From Lepidurus packardi (lineage: Eukaryota; Arthropoda; Branchiopoda; Notostraca; Triopsidae): DNA of 64,000 bases. Location of the stretch: the NCBI GenBank assembly GCA_023053545.1, contig JAKZAN010000007.1, positions 3,596,001-3,660,000 of the forward strand, read 5' to 3'. The notes under the pieces were generated by a model that did no database searches, was not told the origin of the DNA, and saw only the letters and a list, made by a program, of their open reading frames with translations. Made by a program: the position numbers and the translations under genes. This document shows, piece after piece, positions 25,101-42,638 of the stretch. Each line of letters begins with the position of its first letter. Position 1 is the first letter of the stretch.

Positions 25101-26815
25101 TTTTTTAAAACTACGTTATTGAAATCTTAAAATCTACTTTACCTGCTGCTTAAGATTTTGATCAATTGTTTATTTACAATTTTCATCACTTGAACACTAT
25201 CGGAAAAATAGTGAAACCGATATTAAACATAAAAATCAGCAGGTGAAGTAGATTTACACATCCCACGCATTACCATTACAATACAATTTCATTATATTGC
25301 ACAGAGAATGGAAAATTTTTCGAATCAAACGTGCCATGCTATAGATTTTCCAGTACACTGTGGCCTTAACTGAAAATTTTGTGAAGAAGGCTGTGATTTC
25401 TGCCAAGTTTAGCATTCAAAATAACCATCAATGTCAAATTGTGCAGCATTAAGGTGTGCGGGAGCCGTAAAGCATAGTTTTTCTTTATGAAATAACACTC
25501 TATGTTATTGGAATTGGTTGCAAAAACACTCAAGGAAATTGACCAATGTGTTTTACGTTTTTTTAATTAAATATGATTTTTACAAATAAGTTTTTAAATT
25601 GATTCTCCTAACTGATCGCCGATTTTTTATGTTTAGGGATCACCTAGTATGGATGTGACGGTAAAGAGCGAAGCTGTGGACGAAACCTGTTCCATCGGCA
25701 ATAAAGATGACGACGATGATGAAGAAGACGACGCGGAAGACAAAATGGACACGCAAGTCCACGACCCTGAGCGTCTCAAAGCCTTCAACGTAAGTTTCTC
25801 TACCTCTCCATACCTCTCCAAATAGAGTTTAACATTTAGTAACTTTTTTTTTTAATTTTGTCAGATGTTCGTGAGGTTATTTGTGGATGAAAACTTGGAC
25901 CGTATGGTCCCCATCTCGCGGCAGCCCCGCGAAAAAGTCCAAGCCATTATTGACTCTTGCACTCGGCAGTTCCCTGAATTTGGCGAGCGGGCCCGAAAAC
26001 GCATTAGAACGTACTTAAAATCTTGCCGAAGGAACAAACGATCTCGGGACTCCAGTGGATGGGATACGGTAAACACAATCAACCTTTTTCTCCTCTCTCT
26101 TACTTTTTTCCCCAAATAATTATTAAAGAAAAAAGAATGGCTTTTTATGCCCTTTTTTATTGGTTAATAGACTCGGCCTACTCCCCCTCATCTAACGTCT
26201 GCAGCAGCGGAGCAAATCCTGGCTCAAGCGTGCGAGAATGAAAACCAAAATGCTAAACGCCTACGACTCGGCCTGGAACCCATCAGTCAACCGTTACCGA
26301 CGCCTCCAACGGTATGCCACGACATTCTAAACAAAAAGCTCAGGAATTTTTAGGAAATTGTGTGAAAATTCCGTTTATTTTAGACGGATCGCGTGCTTGA
26401 TACCACCAGCAACGCGACCAGTACCTTGACCACGTCTTCTGCTGCTCCTGGCTTGGACTCCAACGGTAGTTTTCGCCCCACTTTCGGGTCTCCTTATAAT
26501 CGAGGAGGGCCGCTGTCGATCACCAGTGCAGGTTCGACCGGAACCGGCAGTAACCCTGCGCCACAGAACCCATTTAGCTCCCTGCCCACCGACTTAAGTG
26601 TGAAAAGAATCCCTCCTAACCATTCCAGCAGTACTTCAAACGCGACCGTTTCCTCGCAAACTCCCAGCCCGTGTCGGACCTCGCCTCTGCCCCATAAACT
26701 CAATGCGGCAGAAATGCTTGCAGTACGGCAACTCGTAACGGGGTATCGGGAGTCCGCGGCATTCTTACTCCGATCAGCCGACGAATTAGAACAGCTTCTG
26801 CTCCAACAGCATTGA
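4102..26815 (+). CDS. NOL4: NOL4/NOL4L-type nucleolar protein
   Basis: This is an orthologue of vertebrate nucleolar protein 4 (NOL4/NOL4L), a nuclear protein of poorly known molecular function. The coding exons read are 4102-4869, 5911-6147, 20017-20157, 20214-20777, 23320-23371, 24551-24795, 25637-25789, 25865-26068, 26171-26311 and 26384-26815, giving about 978 residues. The conserved N-terminal block (residues about 246-400) has [35 protein letters not shown] and [20 protein letters not shown]. The central block (about 716-785) has [20 protein letters not shown] and [14 protein letters not shown] and follows an acidic run. The C-terminus has [20 protein letters not shown]. The ATG at 4102 is preceded by an in-frame TAA 12 nt upstream. 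About 245 residues before the first conserved block are low-complexity Ser/Pro/Ala, with no counterpart I recall in human NOL4. The intron 20158-20213 is only 56 nt. Exon phases agree throughout; an extra exon inside the 13.9-kb intron cannot be excluded. Confidence 0.9.
5225..5520. repeat. GATC/GGATCGG-rich cluster in NOL4 intron 1
   Basis: Within about 300 bases of the first NOL4 intron, GATC occurs repeatedly, often as GATCGGATCGG or as GATCCGGATCC-like variants on both strands. This is far denser than in the flanks. It looks like a decayed simple or palindromic repeat. No coding or transposon ends were seen. Confidence 0.45.
6341..6953. mobile_element. Foldback element with a GC-rich core
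   Basis: The left arm (about 6341-6530) and right arm (about 6760-6953) are diverged reverse complements. Shared blocks include AATTTACAAGCTCAATCACA, CTATCTTTCTTTTGA and CTAGCGCCTTTA. I judge identity by eye at roughly three quarters. The core, about 6540-6757, is strikingly GC-rich with many CpGs, and its outer parts still pair weakly (CGCCGTGACTTGC with CGCCGTGGCTTGC). No transposase is present. It is probably a non-autonomous foldback or MITE-type element; the origin of the core is unknown. Confidence 0.6.
8833..8963. mobile_element. Short family-1 hairpin MITE
   Basis: The element starts CCGCGTTCCACTGGCTGCAC and ends with a diverged complement, CCAGCGTAGCCAGTGCAACTC. Both inner arms carry GCAATATTTTTG-type sequence. 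TA flanks both ends (8831-8832 and 8964-8965). Its ends match the longer copy at 2239-2702, but the inner spacer is much shorter. It is non-coding. Confidence 0.65.
10784..10811. repeat. CATA/CA microsatellite
   Basis: A run of CATA units grades into a CA repeat inside NOL4 intron 2. It is an ordinary simple-sequence repeat. Confidence 0.8.
12296..12680. repeat. Old dispersed repeat, copy 1
   Basis: This stretch can be aligned by eye with 17106-17340 and 27630-27850. Shared landmarks are an ACGATAG start, a block with TTGTCAGTAATGTAGATAA, the phrase GCCCTAGAC, and a later block with CAATGCGCGTT...CATACAAAGCACTGC. No open reading frame or terminal repeat was seen. The three copies are diverged, so the family is old. 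It could be a SINE-like or Helitron-like remnant, but the class is not established. Confidence 0.45.
15038..15166. mobile_element. Short family-1 hairpin MITE, diverged right end
   Basis: The left end matches the other family-1 copies (GCGTTCCACTGGCTGCACTG, preceded by TA). The right arm contains CACTGGGTGACCAAACTATTG, a decayed form of the same inverted repeat, and then fades. It is non-coding and lies in NOL4 intron 2. Confidence 0.55.
16996..17078. repeat. Short family-2 inverted repeat
   Basis: This copy carries CTTGTTATCCTACTGTGAAAC, matching the right arm of the element at 482-912. A facing CAGTATATAGGTTTACATTG pairs partly with AAACCCATATACT at its other end. It looks like a deleted or solo copy of the same family. 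Confidence 0.45.
17106..17340. repeat. Old dispersed repeat, copy 2
   Basis: This is homologous by eye to 12296-12520 and 27630-27720. It has GGCACGATAGCACGG at the start, CTTGACAGTGATGTAAGG in the middle and GTGCCCTAGACAAG near the end. It is non-coding and lies in NOL4 intron 2. Weaker similarity between the two intron copies seems to continue downstream (around 13.9 kb and 17.85 kb), so the original unit may be longer. Confidence 0.4.
25127..25255. repeat. Small inverted repeat in a NOL4 intron
   Basis: AAATCTACTTTACCTGCTG near 25127 faces its near-perfect complement (CAGCAGGTGAAGTAGATTT) about 110 bases later. A smaller hairpin (CACTATCGGAAAAATAGTG) lies between them. It may be a MITE remnant. 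Confidence 0.5.
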
Positions 26816-28123
26816 ATGTAGAAGTCAACGGTCACCTTTGGTCTTGCTGACGGCCAAGAACCTACTACCAACGCCAGTTTTTTTTGTTATAATGAAACTT
26901 AGACTTGGCTTTCTGAGAACCCGGAACGGTGATAGTGATAGTGAACGCTCGGCCACGTATTCAAAGAGGATCGTGTAAAGAAAATTAGGGACAAAACTAA
27001 TCAGGATTGAAGAAAAATTCCTAAGTGAATGTGTTAACTTGAAACTCGAACGAAAAATTGTTGTCCTATGTCAAACTAAATTAACTTTTTACCAACAGGG
27101 TACGCTTGTTGATGTTTGGTACCAAATTGATCGTTGTAGGCGTTTATCCCTGGTATTTTTCTTAAATTTTTACTTGGGTTTTGAATTGGCGAATTAGCTT
27201 GTTGGATTTTTCTTGCTGCTATAGGGTGATGCAGCGCTGGTCAAATGATTTGGTCTCACGGCGTTTATTTTTGGAGTCTTTGAATGTCTTTTGTTTGGTT
27301 TTGTTATCTCACACATATATACACAGGTACTACATGCACTGGGACTCACATTTTTGTGTAAATTCTTTCCTAGTTTAGGTTCTCGAACTGAATTTCGAAA
27401 AGTTCCTTGAGTAGATAGGATTTGAACTTTCTTTTAATCGTTCACTGGTTCAGTAGAAGTAACAAAAAGGCAACTCATTGCTTCCAGCGTCCTTTCTATA
27501 TTGTAATGTTTGAAGCCGCGAAAAATTGTACTCTACAATTCCTGAAAGAATATATTCAAAACTGAATTCATTGGTTTAATACTTTTACCGACATTTAAGC
27601 TCATTTATACGTTAGCTTCAATGACATGATAGCATGGGGGATGCAGAGGCAATTTTAGTAAAAAGTCCAAGAAATTTTTATAAAACGTTTTGGCAGTAAT
27701 GTATGTTAAGACTAATATCGATGAAGCGAAAGCGTTGGTTCTAAAGTTATCTTGCTTGCCGTTTAATACGCAAAAGCTATGCGTGTTTTATACCACCTAT
27801 ACAAACCACTGCGAGCTAACGACACTATAACAGTGCGGGGCTTATAGTTTAAAATGAAGCTAACAGGTAGCGCGACGTCAGACTAGTTTTGAAAAAGCTT
27901 AAGAGGTAGCGTATATTGTCTGAGTAGAGGCGGAAATGACTTAATGACTTAAAAAAGTCTTTTTTGTTAGGGGCTGGTTTAGGGTCAAATACGTTAAAGA
28001 AGCACGTGTCTGTTAACCATTTATCACCAAATTGTGACTAAATCAGCAAAGATAAAATCTTGATACCTCAGCGTCTCCTGACAGCCTTTTTGGAGTGGAA
28101 TATTAGTGCAAAGGCAGGCAAGG
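26816..28123. other. NOL4 3' UTR and intergenic spacer to SELENOI
   Basis: This stretch of about 1.3 kb runs from the NOL4 stop to the SELENOI start. It should contain the NOL4 3' untranslated region, but no canonical AATAAA could be placed with confidence. It includes the third copy of the dispersed repeat (about 27630-27850). No gene is seen. Confidence 0.6.
27630..27850. repeat. Old dispersed repeat, copy 3
   Basis: This aligns by eye with 12296-12680 and 17106-17340. It has CATGATAGCATGG, then TTTTGGCAGTAATGTATG, then a block with GCAAAAGCTATGCGTGTT followed by CTATACAAACCACTGC. The last block is shared only with copy 1. It is non-coding. Confidence 0.4.
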
Positions 28124-30186
28124 ATGTGGGAACGAGGCTATCTCAAAGCTGAGCACTTGGCCGGCTTTGAGGAATACAAAGTGAAGTTTCTTATTTTATT
28201 TATTCTTAACATATATACTTACATCAATTCATTATTATTTTTTTCTTACCATTTCTAGTATAACGCCGTAGATACCAGTCCTCTTAGCCAGTATGTTATG
28301 CACCCGTTTTGGAATTCTGTAGTAAAAGTAAGTCGTAAGACGCGAGAGTGCAAATATACGGTGTAACCTTGGACTTGCACACTCAAACTTATCATATTTT
28401 CCTATAGATATTCCCTATGTGGGTAGCACCTAATTTGCTCACCTTCGTTGGGTTCCTGTTTACCGTCTCCAATTTTCTTATTCTCGCCATCTATGACTAC
28501 TGGTATTATGCGGCGAGTGATGGTTATCCTCAGTATGGGCCCATTCCAGTCTGGGTTTGGTTAGTCTGTGCAATTAACCACTTCCTGGCACACACACTAG
28601 GTAAAAGAACAAACACAGAGCTATATGTAATTTGCTTTCCATTTCGAGTTTCCGAAGTCTAAATATTTTTCCGTTTAAACATACTTTGACGCTCTCTTTC
28701 GAACATCATATTACGAAGGTCAGCAAACCATTATCAGTTTCCAGTTTTATAAGTTAGTTTCACTGAGACAAGATTAGGACGAAACTAATCGATACAAGTG
28801 GGATTCCAAAAAAACTCGGTGTAATATAAACAAGCCATTTCCGCTTTTCGTCTTCAGTACTTATAAACTATTGAAGTTAATTATTTGCATGAAAGTAGCT
28901 CGCTATGTACATGTAGTCAATTAAGGTTTAGTTGAGGTTGAATTAAGGTTTAATTTTACTAACGAACCAGTTTATTTATTGTATTTTCGTAGATGGAATA
29001 GACGGGAAACAAGCTCGGCGTACACAAACGAGTTCGCATTTAGGCGAGTTATTTGACCATGGTTTGGATTCCTGGACCTCGTTTTTCATCCCAGCTGTTT
29101 TGTACTCCGTATTTGGGCGAACTGACCATTCCATCCCCCCGATTCGGTTCTATTTCTGTTTAGTCAACATCTTCTTTACTTTCCTGGTCTCACATTGGGA
29201 GAAGTACAATACCGGAATATTATATCTACCTTGGGGCTATGACGTATCTCAATTGGTAATTACATTCTTTTTAAGTGTACGAATTTAAATTCCTAATTGT
29301 ATAGTTTTTTTTTTTTTTAGTTTGCTCTCATAGTTTACCTTTTGACGTATGTATTTGGCCACACAATGTGGAAATTCAGCATAGCAGGTGGCATCACATC
29401 TGGGGCCTTGTTTGAGTTGATGATGTGGGGAGGATCCCTTTTCACTAGCTTACCTGTGTCTTTATATAATATTTACAAGTAAGTATCTGTTCCTATATGT
29501 TCGCTCAGGTTTTTCAATTACAAGTGAAGTTAGCCTTTAAAAATGATTGTAACTGACTTCGATATTCTTTGCAGAGCATATCGGGATGGTACCGGTAAAA
29601 ACCGAAGTTTATGGGAAGCCAATCTCCCTCTAGTCTCACCTTTGGCGTTCTTCACGTTGACGTCTATTTGGGTTCTGTTTTCTCCGCATGATATCTTGAA
29701 TCAAGATCCTCGCTGTTTCACGTTTTTCGTGGGAACCGTTTTCTCGAACATCAGCGTAATTTCTTATTTTACTTCTTCCTGCCCCCCCCCCCCCCCCTTA
29801 TGACATGCCAATGACGTTTTCTTTTTCTTCCAGTGCTACCTCATCATTGCCCAAATGAGTAATACCCGCTGCCCTTTACTCAATTGGCTCCTACTGCCAG
29901 TAGCACTGACAGTGGGCGTGGCTATGCTTACTCCCTCTGCAAACTCCGAGTTGGGACTCTTGTACGCGATAACGACTTTAGCCGTTTCAGCTCATTTGCA
30001 TTTTGGAGTTTGCGTTGTAAGTTTTCAACTTTCGTAAATTTCTTAACCGTTTTTGTAATTACAGTTACTTATTCCAAATCCTTTTGCCTGGATTTTTAGG
30101 TAAGGCAGATGTGCAGCCATTTCCATTTGTGGTGCTTCCATATAAAACCGCGCCTGGATTGATATGAGGCCGACAGCACCTGTTAA
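28124..30186 (+). CDS. SELENOI: Ethanolaminephosphotransferase 1 (selenoprotein I)
   Basis: This enzyme transfers phosphoethanolamine from CDP-ethanolamine to diacylglycerol (the last Kennedy-pathway step to phosphatidylethanolamine); it is an integral membrane protein of the ER/Golgi. Exons are 28124-28180, 28259-28327, 28408-28600, 28993-29255, 29321-29478, 29575-29755, 29834-30016 and 30100-30186, all in phase. The CDP-alcohol phosphotransferase signature is complete: [10 protein letters not shown] with D107, D110, G111, A114 and R115, then G124, D128 and D132 ([10 protein letters not shown]). Several hydrophobic helices surround it. The start matches the family (LAGFEEYK then [17 protein letters not shown]). 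An in-frame TGA at 30160-30162 follows ...KPRLD, where human SELENOI has Sec after ...PNSD. Reading it as Sec gives 396 residues (human 397, from memory) with tail YEADSTC before TAA. Ending at the TGA would give 388. It is tail-to-tail with BLM. Confidence 0.93.
29782..29797. repeat. Poly-C run of 16 in a SELENOI intron
   Basis: An uninterrupted run of 16 C lies in the 78-nt intron 29756-29833. It may interrupt the polypyrimidine tract of that intron, but the TTTTTCTTCCAG acceptor still follows. Confidence 0.85.
30160..30162 (+). other. SELENOI: Probable selenocysteine (UGA) codon of SELENOI
   Basis: TGA is in frame in the last exon, directly after Asp388. The human enzyme has Sec after Asp at the same distance from the C-terminus. 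Eight further codons, including a stop, follow in frame. Seen: the codon and its alignment. Known: SELENOI is a selenoprotein in many animals. Inferred: that it is recoded here. A SECIS element should lie in the 3' UTR after 30187, but I could not fold a convincing one by eye. Confidence 0.75.
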
Positions 30187-30943
30187 AAAGTCAAACCTGC
30201 AAGCAAATCAGTGCGCCACACATTTGACAGTCCAGTGCAAAGAAGAAAAATATAGAAACGGAACTATCTTTTCACAAAAGCGGAACAAAACTTTAACCAA
30301 ACGATGGCAAAATTCATTACGCAATCTCTCGTCGAGCTAGATGGATTTAGAACCTAGAAAGGGAAACCAGATACAAAGCAAAAAGGAAAAAACACCCGGG
30401 TGAAAGGTGTTCGAAAGCCTCTTAAGAGACACTAAATTAGTAAATCGTGAAGGGTTAAGAACCAATGACATCTTAGTATAATTTTAAGTTTTAGGGGAGA
30501 ATTTGTCGTCTACGTACCAGTACCGCTTTCACTTGATTTCGTCACTTTTTTCCTAATTTTTGTTGCCAAATTACTGTGTTCGTATGCTGTGTCTTTGTCT
30601 CGGGATTGAAATTGTTTTGTGGCGTACATTTATCAGGTAAAACTAATAATAGCAGATGCTGTCCCTCGGACAACTCCTAATTTTTTTTTTTTAAATTTAT
30701 GGCGACATTTGTGCAGTATTTTGAATTATTATTTGGGCGTCTTTTGTAGGATAAGTTTCAGTTTTTCAGCAGTAAAACAGTAAAACTGACCATGTATAAA
30801 GACTTGGATTTTTCATAGTCAAAGGCCGATATAAAAATGTAGTAGTTACAACTGACAATACAACCATAAGGAGATACAAAATATTTAGAAATTTTTTCAG
30901 AATTTGCAAATGATTCCGAAAGAAATTAAGTTCTCTAGGATAT
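30187..30943. other. Shared 3' region between SELENOI (+) and BLM (-)
   Basis: These 757 bases must hold the 3' UTRs of two convergent genes, so the transcripts may overlap. If SELENOI is a selenoprotein, its SECIS is expected here. Small hairpins are present (for example GGTTAAGAACC near 30450), but none has the full SECIS core with a long helix. No coding frame is recognised. Confidence 0.6.
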
Positions 30944-36800
<5,857 letters not shown>

Positions 36801-37105
36801 AATAAAGTTTTAATAATTATTTTACTCTATGGCAGTGCCTAGTTTCCATAAAAGTTTATTGTAAATTAGGCAAATAGTCAACAAAAACAATCATGCTGTT
36901 TCATTTGTTGTTTCGAGCCCGCGCTTGTTCTGCATATCGATTACCGGTACCAATACAAGAATATGTTTGGTAGATAACTAAGTTTTTTGTATCGATAGTA
37001 AATAGCCATTTCGAACTGCTTTGCGGGAAGAAAAAGTGTAAATTTTTGCAAATATCTCCAATTATCTAAATCACCCGGAAGCTCCAAGACCTAAAAATCA
37101 TCGCG
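36801..37105. promoter_or_regulatory. Probable bidirectional promoter with DRE-like sites
   Basis: BLM starts on the minus strand at 36800, and plus-strand leader exons seem to begin near 37020-37105. The gap holds a perfect TATCGATA at 36990-36997 and a 7/8 match, TATCGATT, at 36935-36942. In Drosophila TATCGATA is the DNA replication-related element bound by DREF, common in promoters of replication and repair genes. A CCGGAAG (ETS-type) site lies near 37075. The motifs are seen; promoter activity is inferred from position. Confidence 0.45.
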
Positions 37106-37175
37106 TAAGTCTACGGCATAAGTTTATATTTCACATTTATAATTTAAAGCTTGTTAATTTATGTTTGTTTTCAGA

Positions 37176-37645
37176 ATCTCGCAATAATGTCTGTCGCTTT
37201 TTGTTTGTGCCGTATTAGACTTCCAAGCATTTTAACATCCCCATAAGTTTCATTACGCAATCTCAGGAAACAAGGAATCCGTTGCAAAGGTAATATTTCA
37301 TCTTTCCTGTTCTTTACTTAAGGAATGAGCTGTGCGCCAATTTGAAAATGTTTCGAACGTTATGAGGTCTTCTTTTTTTTTTTAGAAAAAAAGGTAAACA
37401 CAATTAGGTTCCCTTGCGTACGTATGATCTTAAAAGCTAATTCTCTTGTCAATCTCCTAGTCTTTAACCTTGTACTGTTATCGTAGATTACTAGATGGAG
37501 GAAGACACGTTGAAACCCCCCAAAAAAGACGAAATTCCTATTTCTTTCCGCTGGCGTTCTAGAACCCTATGCGCGTCCTGGTACGCAAACCCGTGCAAGT
37601 ATGCGCAGCCCAGACAGCAGCCCGGTATAGATTAGGGACTTTTTT
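37176..37645 (+). other. Possible leader exons or small spliced gene
   Basis: Splice-like signals mark a plus-strand transcript: GTAAGTC at about 37106, TTGTTTTCAG before 37176, GTAATATTT after about 37290, and a CTAG before 37495. The exon 37176-37290 has a short frame (19 codons from ATG TCT GTC to TAA). The segment from 37495 has a 45-codon frame starting MEEDTLKPPKKDEIPISF. I recognise neither peptide. These may be 5' untranslated exons of GALE (whose ATG is at 37897), upstream open reading frames, or an unknown microprotein. Confidence 0.3.
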
Positions 37646-37896
37646 AGGTGTTTGGTTCCAATACTGGAGCTAGGAATATATTCAAGAATTACGTTTTTGA
37701 TAACGTGCTCAAAGGTCGTCAGCCAACAGGAAAAGGAGGCATTGTCTTAGCACGTGAATTATGCCATTGAGTCCAGTTTGAGAGGTTCGGTTAGGGTGCT
37801 AGGTAAAAGTAGTGCTGTCCGACATTGATTTTCTTGGAAGTTTGGCTGTGGAGTTCGGGTTTCCGTGGCTGGCTGACGTGCGAAGGAAAAAAGACG

Positions 37897-40488
<2,592 letters not shown>

Positions 40489-41470
40489 TCACTTTACTCC
40501 GGCAATTCTCCTCCCTTTCTCTTTTGTCCCCGAGATAAGCCCCTTGTTAATTTCGTGAGGCTTATTTGGCCTTAGTTTGCACATTTTTTTTTCTTTTTGT
40601 TTCTTAAAAGTTCGCTTCGCTTGGCAATTTTTTCTCTTTCAGTTATACCTTTAAGCGCCCAGAGCTCCTTTCCGATTCCCCCTGAGAGCTCAAAGGCAGG
40701 AAGGGCTTAGAGTTTTGCAATGTATTGATTTTGCGAATACAGCCACGCCCTTTTCACGTTCGTCGTTCGCCCAGCGCATAGATTTGTGCCAAAAATTTGC
40801 GAAAAGAGAGAGAGATAAAATAGGAAAGCGATTCATCTTGCGGATGTTACGCAAAGCAAACATGATTTCAGTGCTGCAGATATAGAGCTATTGGGGAGCC
40901 GTTCATGAGGTGATCTGAAAAACATGAAAGAGACTATAACGCCGGCTGGTGATTCGGTCGATAGCAATAGTTTTCTGAAAACGGGTTTGTTATGGGGTAG
41001 CATTTTGTAAGTATGAATAAAATTGAAGGAGGGGGACTTTGAGGGCTTGGCATGCAAATTGTTGACGACTGTTTCCGTTTGAAAAGTCGTTGGCAAGATG
41101 CCTAACATGTGTGCTTAGCTAGGATTTCTTTTGTGGAAGAAAAACGATTCGACTTTTCTTTCCCTCAGCAGTTTGTGATTGAGTCTCTTTCGGCGGGTGA
41201 GGGGGAGGAATACTGTTGGAATGGTTAGAGTCGAGTTCCCCCACGAGAGGTGCTGCTAACGCAGTACTTGGTTAATGATGCAAGGATAGAGAGGATGGAA
41301 GCTAATGAGCTTTTTTTTCGGCAAAGGTAATGAGATTAGCTGATGGCATGATTATTGGGATATTTTGAGTGCGCGTCACATGGAGGATAGGAAAGGTTTT
41401 TGAGCACGTGGGCTGTTTTCTTAATTTTTTTTCTTTCAAATGCCAAAGTCGTAGGCGAAACATCTATTCA

Positions 41471-41820
41471 AGCGTAGTTTGTTTTATTGTTAGAGAGGAA
41501 TACGGATGACTAAGCTCGTAAATTCATTACATAAATTCAAGATATTCTCCAGAACTTGGAATATCTTCATTTAATCATTTAGCGCCAATCGACTTTGACT
41601 ACTTTTGTTGAGTCTACTTGAATCTCTTTATTCCGGTCGTAAGATCATTGATCTAGCGTGGTTTTTTTTATAGCTTGAGAATAAAGGTGTAAATTCATTG
41701 CATAAATTCAAGATATTTTTACGGAATTAAGAATATTTTCATTGAATGATTTAGCGCCAATCGACTTTGACTACTTTTATTGAGTCTGAATCTCGAAAAC
41801 TCGGTCGTAAGATAAATGAT
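41471..41820. repeat. Tandem duplication, unit about 181 bp, two copies
   Basis: Unit 1 starts AGCGTAGTTTGTTTTATT and unit 2 starts AGCGTGGTTTTTTTTATA. Both contain GTAAATTCATT(A/G)CATAAATT (g at 41518 and at 41699) and TTTAGCGCCAATCGACTTTG, and end CGGTCGTAAGAT. The offset is 181 bases, with moderate divergence. It is non-coding. Confidence 0.75.
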
Positions 41821-42458
41821 CAGAATTCGTAATTTTAATCTTGAGGCTAAATCGAACTAACGAGTTTAAGAAGATTCGTTAACTTATATCCATCATTTAA
41901 AAGCCTAGTCGAATTTTTGTATATTTCAATATTTTATACAGAATATATTTTCTATACAGTGGGTGATCACTTAACTGACAGATCGGATAACGAGCACTTT
42001 TTTTTTGCATTTTTATGATCGGTTAGCGAACACCTAACAGAACCAACACGGTTTCCGGTTAAAAACCGGGAGGTTAAACATGACGCCCTTTTGTCACATT
42101 GTTGCAATAACGTTCTCTAGAAAAGAATGACAAAAAGGTGTCATTCGAGTTGAAAATTGGTAGCTGGATTGGAAGTGAATTAGGTTAGGTTACGTTAGCT
42201 TAGGTTAACGACTCTAATCAATTTCGTTGATGAGAATCGTTAAAGCTTTTACTTTTTTTCACTCCAGCTGAAAAAAATGCATTGTTCGAAAAAATTATAC
42301 AGCGAGATACATTACACCCATTTGTCACCAAATACGGAGAACGTGTTGCCCAGAACAAACACAAGAAGAAGCGACGCTGTGTGTAAGATTTGTCAACACG
42401 TTCTCCGGATTATTGCTATTACATATTGTATTACTGTATTATTACCAGGGGCGTCGCG

Positions 42459-42522
42459 ATCGATTTTTGGCCAATTATTGGCCAATAATCCCCCCCCCCC
42501 CAATAATTGGCCAAAAATCGAT
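42459..42522. repeat. Perfect 23-bp hairpin with C-rich loop
   Basis: The arm at 42459-42481 (starting ATCGATTTTTGGCCAATTAT) is exactly the reverse complement of 42500-42522. The loop carries most of an uninterrupted run of 12 C (42490-42501). It lies inside the 41957-42916 element. Confidence 0.9.
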
Positions 42523-42545
42523 TCAGTAAAATGTGGGTCGTCGTC

Positions 42546-42638
42546 GGTAAAATTCGGAAAATGAAAATAAAATTTTCAAATGCTACAAATTTCAATTGTA
42601 GCATTTGAAAATTGCATTTTCATTTTCCGAATTTTACC
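42546..42638. repeat. Near-perfect 43-bp hairpin
   Basis: Arms 42546-42588 and 42596-42638 differ at only two adjacent positions and enclose a 7-base loop. The arm begins GGTAAAATTCGGAAAATGAA and ends TTTTCAAATGCTACAA. Two direct copies of CTACAGTCGGTAAAA follow within 60 bases. The stem is far better preserved than the terminal repeats of the host element. Confidence 0.9.

Noticed and set aside
30187-30500. Candidate SECIS hairpins (GGTTAAGAACC; GGTGT...ACACT with inner CTC/GAG stem)
   Set aside because: The helices are too short, or the GA/AA core elements are missing or misplaced. I could not support a SECIS by eye.
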